Positions 1-11,900 of a stretch of 64,000 nucleotides of DNA are shown here, in pieces. The notes under the pieces were generated by a model. The model was not told the DNA's origin. It saw nothing but the letters and a program-made list of their open reading frames with translations, and searched no databases. This DNA is from Nymphalis io. Its lineage: Eukaryota > Arthropoda > Insecta > Lepidoptera > Nymphalidae. A program made the translations under genes and the position numbers. The first letter of the stretch is position 1, and each line of letters opens with the position of its first letter. The stretch lies in NCBI RefSeq assembly GCF_905147045.1, contig NC_065906.1, positions 372,001 to 436,000 of the forward strand, read 5' to 3'.

Positions 1-207
1 TAATGAGATAATTTGGAAGTGTTATTGGAAAATTTAATAAACGTACCCACATGAGTGTAACATTGTTTGTTTTTAATTAATTAAACATTATTATCAGAGT
101 AATCGCGTGGTAAGCTAAACATTATTTCCCAATTAACTTATCCAACTGATACAATCTAACAGCTTCGCAAATTAGATTTGCGTGTATCATCAAATGAAAC
201 AACTGAC

Positions 208-405
208 CTTAAACCTGTCGTAACGCGTGGGCGGGCGGGCGTAGGGTATGCCGAGGTAGGTGTAGTGCGGTGGGTGGGGTGCATAATACCCCCGCACTAT
301 GCCCTGTGTCGTCATCACGTCCCTGTACCGCGCCAGTGGGTTTGCTGGAGTGCGACCGACAACCCCGCACGCCAACAGGTGGAATATGAGCACTTTACTA
401 ATCAT
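208..405 (-). CDS. Carboxylesterase CE1, first coding exon (gene continues past base 1)
   Basis: Begins with ATG at 405 and a signal-peptide-like stretch (MISKVLIFHLLACGVVG), followed by the typical start of the carboxylesterase fold: TTQGIVRG, YLGIPYARPP and a closing RFK. The open frame runs into a GTCAGT donor just after the AAG codon, so the exon is 198 nt (66 codons, phase 0). CE3 has an intron at exactly the same RFK place and phase, and CE2 one at the equivalent place, which supports both the call and common ancestry. The family is secreted or luminal ester hydrolases. The catalytic Ser, Glu and His lie in later exons outside the window, so activity cannot be judged. It is more GC-rich than its surroundings. 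An opposite-strand open frame over it (178-501) is a shadow. Confidence 0.8.
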
Positions 406-748
406 GCCTCGGGCTACTCAACCATCGGACGACGTTCAAACCATTACATCATATTAACACAAACAGAAGTGTCAGCGTTGAAAGTGTGTGATATTTTCTG
501 AACTATTGGTAAGTCCATTTTCTGCTACAGTGAATTCCGTAATGGATACAATAACAACTGTGTTTATCTATGTGAATATAGTTATCATAATAATCCATTA
601 AACTGACCAAAACATCCATGTCGTGTCTACTGTGATCATGTCTTATAGAGCAATATAATCTAAATGTAAAACGAAATACTGTGCTTTTAAATATTATTTA
701 ATATACCATTTATAATATAAAGGTAAGTACATGGCATATTACGTGATA
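406..748. other. Intergenic, CE1 upstream / CE2 downstream
   Basis: About 340 bases between the CE1 start codon and the CE2 poly(A) signal. It must hold the CE1 promoter, but no convincing TATA box or initiator is seen. Confidence 0.4.
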
Positions 749-750
749 AA

Positions 751-756
751 TTTATT
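751..756 (-). promoter_or_regulatory. Poly(A) signal of CE2
   Basis: AATAAA on the minus strand, about 57 bases past the CE2 stop codon, a usual distance. In AT-rich DNA such hexamers also arise by chance. Confidence 0.4.
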
Positions 757-812
757 AATGAAAAATTAATAAAAAAACTGTCGTGTTTTAGTAACTAGCC
801 GTTAAATAAGTT

Positions 813-1065
813 TTAAAATTTTAAATAATTACTTATATCCGTCAAAAGTATAGAACCAAGAACTGTTATGTAAATTGAAGAATTTAATTTTAATGCAAAA
901 TTGCGCTCAACGAAGTACTTCTTGTATATCTCATCCCATTGTTTTAATCGTGTATAATGATAACCTTTCTCGACGACCACTGTATCGGCAATTGACAGCC
1001 ATGTTTCTTCAGTTTGTTCGACTGCCTCCAAATTATTCCAATCAATTTTTTCTGTTGTCGGTCTC
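813..1065 (-). CDS. CE2 exon 3 (C-terminus)
   Basis: Acceptor GTTAAAG; the first base completes a Gly codon, then RPTTEKIDWNNL continues to the stop at 813-815. This matches the last exon of carboxylesterases (W and Y rich, IYKKYF). The tail is moderately hydrophobic (SSIYITVLGSILL), possibly a membrane or lipid-anchor signal, which is unproven. Confidence 0.8.
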
Positions 1066-2686
1066 CTTTAACAAATATTAATAAAATTAAATTTTACTTA
1101 ACTGAATCGTGCTATCATTTTCAATAAAGCTTCATTAACTTACCCAGATTTGATAAAACTGGCCCATAGATCTAACATTACTTTTTGTAATGTATTTTCT
1201 TCTTCATCTTTGCTAAATACATAATTTAGAGAATCGCCTCTTGCAGCTCCCTTAACGTCATTGTGAGTTCCATAAGCAAACTCATAAAAGTAAACTTGAG
1301 CTCCTCCTTTAGCTAACAACCTCGCACCTCTTATACCAGGATACAAGTACTGACTATCAGTAAAACACTGTGAAAGCTTTTCCATATCATTGATTGTTAT
1401 ATTATTCTCACCGAAATATTCCGTTCTCACTTGTCTCCCGATTCTGATTCTTTCTTCGCTGTTATCAAATTTAAGATCGTTTGGTAGTAACTTGGAATAA
1501 TCTTGATTTAATTGAGACAAACTTTGTTCGGTGTGGGCTAAAGCCATTTCCATAGCTGCTTGATTTGCTGATCCCATCATTATAGATATCCTTATTATTT
1601 CATTATTTAGTACATACCACGGTGATTTAGTAAGAAAACCTGTATTATTTTCAATACACGGCTTAAATAGTAGTCCCTGACCCGCCCTCACTAATGTTTC
1701 TAAATTTGCCGTATCAAAAATACTGTAACCGGTTTCTAATTCAACATTATTTTCATTTTCTGCTATCTTCTTCATTAAACTTTTTGCTGTTTCTAATGGA
1801 TACCTGTCTAAGGCCCATGGAGATAAAGCAAACCCACTTTCCGTTATTGCTTTTGAAATTAAAGCCCTTGATTGATTTGATAAAATTAAATACTCGAGAA
1901 GCGCTCCTGCACCACCAGATCCGCTTATTGCAATGTTGGAAGCATTGCCACCAAAAGCCTTAATATTTGTCTTTGTCCATTGTAAAGCTAGATTCAAATC
2001 TTTTAGGCCAGCGTTACCAGGTGCAGTTTCGTTTTGCAAACACAAAAACCCTAATGGACCGATTCTGTAGTTGGGCAGAACTAGAATTATTCCCTTAGAA
2101 ACTACATGCTTTGGAACATATTCTGAAGGATTTCCACTACCCTTATTTAGTGAACTATCATGAATGTGGAAAAGGACATCGGCGTTTTCAGTGTTTCTTT
2201 GTAGAAATATGCTTAACGTGAGACAAGTGCTACTTCCGATATATTTGTTTTCCGAATCAATTTGAGGACATTTGGACTTATGTTCAGTGTTTTCAAGAAC
2301 AGTATTCCAGTTATTAGGCGTAGACGGTTCCTAAAAATAAATTATATAAGATTCGCTTCTTTTCAATAGAATAAAAAAATTAATATGGCATATTAAACTT
2401 GAATATTTACCTCGAATGGTTTTTCTTCACTAAAAGTCCCGTATGGTATGTCGAAAAATCCTATGATTTCATTGTTATCTTTATATCCGCGCACCGCCCC
2501 GTTTTCAGTTTCGACGAGAATTTCAGTGATTTCCTCAATCCTTTCAGCTCGCATAGGATTAACATTCTCCAGCTCAGCGACACTAGTGACATTCGAAACA
2601 TCCTTAGCCACTCCTACACTTTCATCAATTAAATCGACTTCAATGCAGGATACGCCGATAATTACAAAAAAAATGAACGACCACAT
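813..2686 (-). CDS. Carboxylesterase-like pseudoenzyme CE2 (complete, 3 exons, 571 aa)
   Basis: Exons 2686-2411, 2330-1144 and 1065-813 (276+1187+253 = 1716 nt) join in frame with GT/AG introns. The protein starts with a signal peptide (MWSFIFFVIIGVSC) and keeps the carboxylesterase framework: ETENGAVRGY, IPYG, a conserved Cys pair (KCPQ, STCLTLSIF), PNYRIGPLGF and PGNAGLKDLNLALQW. The catalytic machinery is gone. The oxyanion-hole segment HGGG reads HIHDSS (about 147-152). The nucleophile elbow GQSAG reads GSGGA with Gly at about 231 in place of Ser. The acid position NEA reads NQA (Gln about 349). The GAAH histidine reads GAAR (Arg about 456). Since the frame, signal peptide, Cys and N-glycosylation sites are intact, it is probably an expressed non-catalytic protein, comparable in principle to neuroligin- or glutactin-type esterase relatives. 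No specific ligand can be named. It has fewer introns than CE3 and CE4. Confidence 0.88.
1144..2330 (-). CDS. CE2 exon 2 (fused core exon)
   Basis: Acceptor TTTTTAG, donor GTAAGT. This single 1187-nt exon covers what takes three exons in CE3, reading straight through the NYR-LG point and through the later CE3 junction. It contains the substituted oxyanion, nucleophile, acid and histidine positions. Confidence 0.88.
2411..2686 (-). CDS. CE2 exon 1 (signal peptide and N-terminus)
   Basis: 92 codons from ATG at 2686 to the Glu codon before a GTAAAT donor, phase 0. It carries a longer than usual acidic stretch between the signal peptide and the esterase start (EILVETENGAVRGY). A second in-frame Met exists near residue 45, but only the first gives a signal peptide. 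Confidence 0.85.
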
Positions 2687-3101
2687 ATTTTGTTCCTAAA
2701 TTTTATTTTGGGTAAGATTTAAAATGATATTAAATTTCTATGTATGTGTCATTGTGACGAGCCCTCAGCCTTATATTGGACCAAAAACTGCTTTTAATAA
2801 AGAGTGGTACACTCGAAGCTAAAAGTGATACAAGATCGATCACCTACAGTACAATTGCGAAGATAAATGATTTTATATATTAAAATTTTATTTATTATAA
2901 TTATTATTATATATTTAATATATATGAAAAAATTTAACTTTTATTAAACCTCCATATAGTTATATTGTGAAGCTGTTCTGGTTTAATTGATTTATAGAGG
3001 AATACAAACATGTCTCGAGTAAATTATGGGTCCCTACGTCATGAACCCGTCCCTCGATACATAATGTTACTGAAACCAGAATACATAATAATTATAACAT
3101 T

Positions 3102-3388
3102 TACTGGTGGTAGAGCTTTGTGCAAGCTCACTGGGTAGGTACCACCCACTCATCAGATATTCTACCGCAAAACAGCAGTAATTGATATTGTTGTGTTCCG
3201 GTTTGAAGGGTGAGTGAGCCAGCATAATTACAGGCACAAGGGACATAACATCTTGGTTCCCAAGGTGTGGCGCATTGGTAATGTAAGCGATGGTTAACAT
3301 TTCTTACACTGCCCATGTCTACGGGCGTTGGTGGCGACAAACCATCAGGTGGCCCTTATGCTCGTCCGCCTTCCTATTCTATAAAAAA
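3102..3388 (+). repeat. SINE family A, near full length
   Basis: About 285 bp, starting GGTGGTAGAGCTTTGTGC and ending CCTTCCTATTCTATAAAAAA. Well over ten other copies of the same unit, on both strands, occur in this window and define the family by comparison. Short open frames here are incidental. Confidence 0.8.
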
Positions 3389-3456
3389 ATACATTTAATA
3401 TATACCAACCAACAATTTACCAACTACACTATTCTTTTCTAGTTGGTTTTCGAAAG

Positions 3457-3656
3457 CGAGATGGCCTAGTGGTAAGAACGCGTGAATCTTAACCGATGAT
3501 CGTGGGTTCAAACCCGGGCAAGCACCACTAAATTTTGATGTGCTCATGTTTGACGGTGAAAACGTCAAAAATCCGCATTGGGGCAGTGTGGTGGAATAAG
3601 ATCCAAACCTTCTCAAAAAGGGAGAGGAGGCCTTAGCCCAGCAGTGGCTGTTACTG
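3457..3656 (+). repeat. SINE family B (tRNA-derived), internally deleted
   Basis: Starts with a tRNA-like head: A-box GGCCTAGTGGTAAGAACGCG and B-box GGGTTCAAACCC. It then jumps over the middle of the unit to the tail GGAGAGGAGGCCTTAGCCCA. It is recognised by comparison with the fuller copies at 21208, 23320 and 26073. Confidence 0.75.
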
Positions 3657-3659
3657 ACT

Positions 3660-4234
3660 ATTCTGTTTCATAAAGTTCCTCAAATAAATAAATATGATTG
3701 TAGTATAAACACCAATTGTAATACATTTATGTTATTAAACCTCTGCCACATAGCTGTCTATTCAATTACCGTAGTACCAATGAACATAGATTTAATTGCG
3801 TCCAATTCGTCATTAACGGTCCAACGATTTCTAATTAAAACTCTTCGCAGCGAAATGGTCATTTTACAGTTTTATGTATACTTTACGGACATGCTCGAAG
3901 TATAATTAGGTGTATATAACACACACTTCCCTAATGTTTCACAAAGACGTACGGCAAATGTTACTCTACCACTAGTAACTCTAGATGACAAACTTATTCT
4001 ATACAGCCTATTCAACTGAAAAGATAAACACCTTCGACATTGAATTGACACGATATTATTGATCGAATTCTTGAAAAATATTTGGCATTTATTATGTATT
4101 AGCAAAAAAAAAAGAGTTTTAAATGTGGTTGAAGTTGATATCGGACCTTTAGAAGTTAAATTAAAAGAGAAATAAATAGTTAAGTTAAATCGTCTTGTAT
4201 TATAATTAAAGATTTGTTAATCAATAACTGATTT
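3660..4234. other. No gene recognised
   Basis: AT-rich sequence between a SINE and a LINE; short open frames without recognisable similarity. Confidence 0.4.
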
Positions 4235-5309
4235 TAGTGTATTATAATGTGGTTTTAGGTCCCAAAGGTCAACTGTCGACATGATATTTTCACTCAGACA
4301 GCTACAAGAAAAGTGTAGGGAGCAACATACCCCCCTAGTCATTGCATTCGTAGACCTAAACAAGGCTTTTGACTCCGTGAGCAGAGAGGGGTTGTACTCG
4401 GTTCTTATCAGAATTGGATGCCCTCCAAAACTCATAAGGATAGTGCAATCGTTCCACGAAGATATGGAAGTCACCGTCCTGCACAATGGCAACACATCCA
4501 CGCCATTCGACGTACGCCGTGGTGTTCGTCAAGGTTGTCCAAACGCCACAGGGAGGACCTGTTTGTAGATAGTCTCCTCTTCGCTGACGACGCTGCCTTC
4601 GTTGCTCATGACCAAGCTCAACCCCAGAGTCTAATGGACAAATTTGCCAGAGCGTGCGACCTCTTTTCAATGTCCATAAACTGCAAGAAACCGTTATTTT
4701 AACGCAAGGATGTTTAGAGCAACCAGTCATCTTGCTTAAAGGCGCACCTTTACAGGTGGTTAACAAATTTTGCTACCTTGGGTCGCATTTGTCGAGCAAT
4801 CTCTCGCTTGATGCAGAGATCGACTTCCGCATCGGCAAAGCGGCCTCTACGTTCGGGAGGCTCTGTACAAGGTCTTGGGATAACAGACACCTTACGGTAT
4901 AAACGAAAATGCTTGTTTACCAATCATGTGTCCTAAGCACACTCTTGTATGGAGCAGAAATGTGGACAACGTACGCAAAACAAGAACGCCGACTAAACTC
5001 ATTTCATATATATTCTATATTTCTGGGCATCTGATTTCTGGGACTGAGGACCGTGCTAAGTAGCGACGCCTTATTCACGAAGGTCAATCAAATCATGACG
5101 ATGCCTGGTTTGAATAGCTAAAAGAAAAACGCACTAGGCGTCATGAGCAGGCTTCAAACCCCCGCCCATCTGGGGGCGCGTACACTTGTCGAGAGTGCGG
5201 CCGAAGGATCCTCTCTCGCATTGGTCTCTTAAGTCATGAATGCAAGTGCCTTCGATTAAATTTTAAATCATCTGTCAAAGATGCAGAGGCCTATATATAT
5301 ATATATATA
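4235..5309 (+). mobile_element. Degenerate RTE-type LINE reverse transcriptase
   Basis: Three frame-shifted pieces of one reverse transcriptase. 4281-4568 has FVDLNKAFDSVSREGL and GVRQGCP. 4560-4680 has LLFADDAAFVAHD, the catalytic FADD box. 4680-4902 has FCYLGSHLSSNLSLDAEI. A deletion lies between the GVRQGCP and FADD blocks. Downstream are remnants of LLYGAEMWTTY and a Cys/His tail (CRECGRR), and the copy ends in a TA repeat at about 5292-5309. The motif order suggests the RTE clade. It is dead as written. Confidence 0.75.
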
Positions 5310-5312
5310 ATC

Positions 5313-5333
5313 TAGGTTTAGGTTAGGTTAGGC
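5313..5333 (+). repeat. Short TTAGG-like interstitial repeat
   Basis: Three imperfect to perfect units of the insect telomere repeat TTAGG just after the LINE tail. Too short to call an ancient telomere. Confidence 0.4.
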
Positions 5334-5479
5334 AAAGCTTTTAGGAAATCCCATATAATTTTCACCACTTGGAATAAGTTATGGCCCTAATATACTGTAG
5401 TTTTAATATTAATTAAAGCACCATATATTCACAGACACCTGGAATGATGAACGTACACGAAATAAAACTGAATCGGCTA

Positions 5480-5581
5480 CACCCATTCAACCGGAACACA
5501 ACAATGCTAAGTGGTGCTGTTTGGCGGTAAATGGAATGAGTGGGTAATACCAGGCGAGCTAACACAAAGCCCTACCGCCAA
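5480..5581 (-). repeat. SINE family A fragment (5' half)
   Basis: Diverged but alignable from GCGGTAGGGCTTTGTG to GTTGTGTTCCGGTT on the minus strand. Confidence 0.6.
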
Positions 5582-5954
5582 ATAAAAGTATTTATTACGT
5601 ACAAATGAACTTTTACTTAGACATCACGAACAATTGAGAATAAAGCTTTTTTAGTAGTTTATACATCTTTTATTAAAAACAAATGAAGAGATAATAAATA
5701 TAAAGCATGTTTAAATGCGATTAAAATGAAAAGTCTATACCATAATTGGCTTTTAAAAGCAATTAACAGAGGCATCTATTAATTAAACGTATGACAACGT
5801 CACGAGGAATATTGCCGTAATGGATTGAGGAGTGACTGCGCACTCCCATAAATACTGGTTACACTAAAATGTCATTAAAAGCCAATTAGGTATACACTCT
5901 CTGCGCTGGTTGAGAGCTTTTAAATACGCTAAAGCAATTATTCTCTTCTCAATT
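5582..5954. other. No gene recognised
   Basis: AT-rich intergenic sequence with no recognised element. Confidence 0.35.
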
Positions 5955-6141
5955 ATATAATAACTAGTTTTCACTCGCGTCTTTGGGGGGGGGGATGCTA
6001 TGTATAAAAAAAGTAGCCAATGTCCTTCCTTGTTATTCAAGCTTGCTTCATACCAAATTTGATCAGAATCAGTTCAGTGGTTTCAGGTAAAGTGCGACAG
6101 ACAGACACATTTACTTTCGCATTAATAATATTAGTATAGAT
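5955..6141 (+). repeat. Helitron/MITE-like interspersed repeat fragment
   Basis: Contains the phrases CTTCATACCAAATTTGATCA, CAGTTCAGTGGTTTCAGG, GACAGACAGAC and ends TTAATAATATTAGTATAGAT, the wording of very common lepidopteran non-autonomous repeats. A related piece lies at 22505. Confidence 0.5.
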
Positions 6142-6555
6142 AATGTCTTGTCCGAATCGTTACCGTGGTCAATTAAAACCGGAACAAGATACCAATACTG
6201 CAACTACACACGCTACTAGACCAGCGAGGCATTCAATATTTAAACATACAATAATTCGCTTCGTTCGTCCCTTGAGAAAACCAATAGCTTGTTTTAAAAG
6301 AAACGCGAATACGCGTCACTTATGTTAGCGCAAAAGTTTACTTCTAACTTTTAATGTAAAATATTCAAATTTAATTTTAAAATGTCGCGTTTAATAGACT
6401 TGAATGTATCAATAAAACAATCATTAAGTCAAATATACAGGAGAAATTGTCAACGCCAGCTCCTTTGTTGTTTTAACCTGTTCGATATAAAAAGTTTTCC
6501 GGAAATGCATTAGGCCCAAATAAATATCACTTTTACGCGATATTATTTCTTAAAA

Positions 6556-6593
6556 TGTTACTTATTCAATACATTCGTATTGAATAAGTAACA
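6556..6593. other. Perfect 17-bp-arm hairpin
   Basis: Arms 6556-6572 and 6577-6593 are exact reverse complements around an ATTC loop. No U-run or gene next to it, so not a terminator; function unknown. Confidence 0.7.
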
Positions 6594-7126
6594 ATAAGCG
6601 AGTTGATTATATCTTATCCGTTAATGTTAAAGATCATGAAACAGTTTGACGTCAAATTATATTGTTTTACAATGAACTTGATGCTGCGCTGCGAACCGTA
6701 GATTGAAATTACAATCATTAGACAGAGACGAAGCAACAATAGTTTGTTATACAAGCTATGAATGAATCTTGATTTAGGATTTTGACTTTGTTGGTTATAT
6801 CGGATTTACATACTCGGTTCGTCTCGTTACCCACCGGGAACTCCGACGAACATTGGTGTCGATAGAAGTGTTGATAAGAAATCGCAATGCACCATCTAAG
6901 TTGACCGCTCTGAAATTAGTCACGATGACTGCGCAGAAGATGAACAAAAACGAGCGCCATTGTTCGTATGACTATATTGTGGGTATATTATTATACTTGG
7001 TCGAGAAATTTGAGTACATACTTTGCGTTTGTAACTATGTCAATTGTCGATTAACGTTATTTTTATATATTGTTATTTATATATAGGTAGGCAGACTAGC
7101 AAACTTTTGTCACTAGTAGAAATATT
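6594..7126. other. No gene recognised
   Basis: AT-rich intergenic sequence. Short open frames at 6853-7086 and 7044-7238 have no recognisable content. Confidence 0.35.
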
Positions 7127-7212
7127 ACCCTCCCTTACATGGTCGATGCGCCACCAAAAGCCTAAGATGTTATGTCCCTTCACTCACCTTTCAAACCGAA
7201 GTACAACAGTAC
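7127..7212 (-). repeat. SINE family A fragment
   Basis: Minus-strand remnant containing ACATAACATCTTAG-like and GGTGGCGCAT-like phrases, diverged and truncated at both ends. Confidence 0.5.
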
Positions 7213-8776
7213 AGTACAGTAACAGTACGAAGTACTGAGTACTGGGTAGTATCTACATAGACGGGTTTGAAAAACTTACTACCAAGTAAAATGTTATATG
7301 AACGAATGTGAACAGGCCGGCTAATTTAGATTGCGCGATTTGCACACTTTTTTTCATAACTAACGTACTACCGACGCTTTAAACCTTAGTGTTAATTTTG
7401 CTACGACTTTCTCTCACAACGATACAAGCTTAATTTGTTATCTATATGAGAACCTTTATCAATTATTATCACACCACTTGCAGCTGCGATAAAAACGGCT
7501 TTTTGTATGTTTACATTTCACGTTGCCATTTTTATTGTAACGGAATAAAACCCTTCCAAAAAGTTTCTATAACTCGACTTATAGAAAATCATCAGCGGTA
7601 CGTTTTACACCAAATGTAATTTAAGCTAATAATAAATACCTAGTTACATTTTTATAAGGGCTTTCGATTTTGAAATTGTGAAGTAATTAGATGTTAGGAT
7701 ATAAATTAAAATTATATTTATAGAGAGAGAAAACCACTCATCACGAGATTTCCTAAACTCTCCGCCCGATTGAATTGAAATTTGTTACAGTTACTCTTTC
7801 CCTGACGTAGGCGCTCAGTAAGAACGGATTTTACGCAAATCTTATCCAAAATATGTTTTTCTCATGTACTCGTGCGAAGCCGGGACGATTGGCTAGTAAA
7901 ATATATCGGTGCATGTTTTTTTTATATTTGAGATTTGTTTGTAATTTATAATAATAACTAATATCCACTATATACTGTTGCATACTTATCTGATCAATCA
8001 TTATATAAAATATAACATACAGTAAATATGTCATAGTTACTAGAAATTATATCCGCCGGACATCCGCATTGAAACCGTTAAGATATCGTAAACATATTTA
8101 AACATATATTTATTTGTTTGTTACAGGTGAGCTCATCAAATATCACGTTACACTGGTTATACGTATAAGAATATATATAAATTATTTCTTCCTACCCTCG
8201 ATATTTGACCAGGAAATATTACAACAATTGGACTGTTGTTTGGTAAGTTAAATTTTTGACATTATGTTTTTACAAATTGCGAGCCGGAGTCGTTCCGTAG
8301 TGGGGTGATGCCTAGGGCCAATTTACCCGTATTCTTTGAAATTATAAACCCACAAGAAAGTAGTAGAAAGCAGACAGCCAGGAAAGATTAAGTAAGACGT
8401 TAACACCGTTTAGGTAACGACTATGAAATGTTTTTAAAGTTATACATAATACCTGATCTTATTTTATTTTTCTTAATATGAAATTAAAACAAAAAATACG
8501 AAATGTTGATAATATATGTTTATTTAATTTTACAAAAAGTAAAAGAATATATTATTTATTAAAAAAAAAAACATTTTTATGTTATCTTATAATGGTAAAT
8601 AATCAATTCTTACATATATTTATGAATATGTACATATGTATAAGTATTTTGTGTATCTCGGAAACTGCTCTAACGATTTGGTTTAAATTTTGTATGTAGA
8701 CAAGGTTTTTCTTTTAAATTTGTCTATTTTTCACATAAAAAACAAATTATAAGAACTGGTCGCTCAGGTGCTATTA
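7213..8776. other. Intergenic, downstream of CE3
   Basis: About 1.5 kb of AT-rich DNA with a short CAGTA/AGTACT-type simple repeat near 7200-7245. The nearest AATAAA hexamer for CE3 on the minus strand is about 220 bases past its stop, near 8553. No gene recognised. Confidence 0.35.
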
Positions 8777-8960
8777 TCATATATTATCACTGTACCGCCT
8801 ATTTTCATAGTAATATTTCTCATAAATATCTTTCCACATCTGCGTTTCCCTTTTATAAGGAAATTCTATCATCCTTAAATCCACGTTAATATCCAAGAGC
8901 CGAGCGTCATGAGTATTTACTGGCTCCCACAGGAAATGTTCATTTTCTGGTGTTGGATTC
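8777..8960 (-). CDS. CE3 exon 5 (C-terminus)
   Basis: Found by following phase. Acceptor GTTTCCAG, then NPTPENEHFLWEPVN, MIEFPYKRETQMW and IYEKYYYENRR to the TGA at 8777-8779. It is separated from exon 4 by a 1.5 kb intron carrying LINE debris. Confidence 0.82.
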
Positions 8961-11900
8961 CTGGAAACAAAATACTTTGTTTATATTTCACAAGTCTTAT
9001 ATACTCACCATAAGTATGAACGTCTTCGTAATATAAAAAAAAAACTTTGTATTTACTAATTTACTACAATATCTAATTAGGTATTAAAGGCACTGGCGTG
9101 TTAATATCTAAATATATTTAATGGGCTATTGATACTGGCATTGGTTTGGCCAATGGCTGGAATATGGTAGTATGGGTTTTTCTTCATTTTTTTTTTACAA
9201 TTAATAGGCCAGCGTTTGACCGTTGACTTGCCTGATGTTAAGCATCGACACGGTCTAAGATGTACCACGCTTGCCTATAAGAAACCTGTTTATTCTGGAT
9301 TTGAAGACACCAACATTGTACCTATCAGGAAATACGGACTCAGGCAAAGCATTCCATAGTTTCGCAGTGCGAATGATGAATGTAGACTCAAAGCGCTTCG
9401 TAAGTAGGCGGGGAATTTCCACTGTGTACCTATGGCGCTTTGGTCGCGTTTGCCGTCCGATAGTAAAAAGGGGCGGGAGGAATCAGTTCATATAATTCCT
9501 GAGCACATTCTCCGAAATGTATCCGATAGAAGACTGGAGTGATGCAACCACACGTCGATGTTCCAGACTTTGGAGCCTAGACTCGACCAATGCGTCGTCT
9601 CCTATCAACCTTCTGGCACGCCTCTCAATCAACTCTAGAGTCTGAAGGTATTTCTTGGCAGAGCCATCCCAAAGGAAAGCAGTACTCCATACATGACCTC
9701 ACTCATTGCTATTTTATGAATTATTTAATGATCCGTGTAATAAGAAAACAATAACATAATGTATTTATTGATTGTTATCTAAACTTCCCCTATTTCCGTA
9801 AAACTTATTCATCATCATCATCATCTTTCGATCGTCTCGACTCGATCTTCAGCTCTCAATCCCCAACCGCTGCCAGTCACCTTGCGTATATCGTCACTCC
9901 ACCTAGCTGGAGGGCGTCCTACGCTACGTTTGCCAAGGCGTGGCGTAACTTATTTGGCTTAGGCAAATTAAATTATTGTTTATAGTAACTGCGGGTGTTT
10001 CAAGACGATTAACGTCAATGGGCGCCCAAGATAATTAGCGTATATAATATATTGATTATGTCCTCGGTTTCCAGACTGATAATATGTGTAACCAATTCTA
10101 AATAGAGATTAACATGGAGATTTAATACGTGACTAACGACATTGAAGAACACTCGATTAAATAAACTTTAATTTGCCTTTCTTTAATCTATGTACGACGA
10201 GTACAACAATTACTTAAGAATACTAGATTATTTTGTCATTAGTAGCAAAAATGTTTGCAAAATATTCAGACGGGTGCAACTAGTTTCTAATTCAGATAGA
10301 ACAGTTTACTTACAAATACTAACGAGTTTAGCTATATGGATCACAATATATAACCATGAATGCAATCCTAATTTGTAAATTTAAAAAAATACGTACCTTT
10401 CATCCACACTATGAAGCTTATAAAAAAAAAACTTACAAATGCTTGACGAAATTTGTCCAAAGTCGTACGATATTTTCTTGAACTATTCCATCGTCATCGT
10501 CTAGTCTCTGACCCCTCGCTGGGAACAAATATGCCAACTCATCCGAGTGTGCTGCGCCTGTCTTGATCATTCCCGGTTCCCCTTCCACGCCCACATTTCC
10601 CGAATAGGAGAATTGATAATAATAAACTGAATCGCTAAAAGAAGCATGAAGGCGTACGCTTCTATGAATATGACCCAAGAAGTAGGCATCTCTGTAAAAG
10701 ATTTGTTTTTAAACAATGTGCATATTAGAAAGCAACTAATATCTATTTATATAATTACATACCTGTGGTAAGCTAGCAGCGAAGCCATTGTCATATTCCC
10801 GTCGAAGTACATATCATTAACTTTGTTCACTAGCTGCGGTATATCTCTTTTGTTCGTTTGTAACTCACTCGGAAGCAAAAAATCCATTCCTTTAGACATT
10901 TTCCTTAAAGCTTTTGCGCTTTTCAGCATTGAAGCAAACACGTAAGCCTCATTATTAGTGTATCCTATTATCATCGGAACCTTTGCCATATTTCCACTTG
11001 AAATAATGTCAAAAGGCGACTGAGATAATAATCTTTCTTCATTCTTTAGGGGTTTTTCGACGCAGATACCAAAAGGCAAGTAGGGCAGCTCAAGATCTTC
11101 AGATCTACCTGCTAGATCTGCAATCTCAACTCTGCTTAGCAATGAATCTCTGCTTCCGTTAAATTGCATTTTTAAAAATTTTGCTCGATTTTCAGCGTCG
11201 TAGTTAAAAGCCCAAGGGGCCAATACTGTTCCACTTTGCAGTATAACCCCATGGAACAAACCCTTAGCCATGGGTGTCAGCATCAAAGATTCTACTAACG
11301 CAGCTCCAAAACTTTGTCCAGCGACTATTACTTTATTTGGGTTTCCACGAAAAGCGTTAATGTTGTCTCTAACCCATCGTAAGGCTAGTACCACGTCCTT
11401 TAAACCTGCATTGCCTGGAATTTTATCTTCGCTTAAACATAGAAAACCTACTGGACCCAACCTGTCGATGAAAACATTCATTTAAAATATTAAATAATGC
11501 GTACTTTCGTCTTACTCGTCTTCTATTATTTCATTTATCGTTCATTCGATTATTTTTACGTGTAACTATTTTTATTTGAACTTACTAAAAAATTTAGTAT
11601 CTTGCTTTTTTCCACTTTAAATCTAGTGTCATATATAGTCATTTTCCAAACAGTTAATTTTACCAATTTTATTGTAGTTTTGAAGAAAATAAACCTTTTT
11701 ATATTCGATTGGCAAATCAGTTACCATTTATTACATAATGATGAAAATATTCACCTATGCCTAATAATCACTACGATAATGCCTTGTTTCACCAGCATCG
11801 TTGGGTTGTACCGACCACTACCTCCAGTGACCCAGGCCAGGACCGGCAGTCCCGATCCATGCGGAACATGGACGTCTAATTTTAAACATTCCTCGACTGG

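Noticed and set aside
178..501. 107-codon plus-strand frame
   Set aside because: Overlaps CE1 exon 1 on the other strand, where the translation matches carboxylesterases; this one matches nothing.
3067..3340. Short minus frames with Cys and His
   Set aside because: Recur wherever SINE family A occurs; repeat artefacts.
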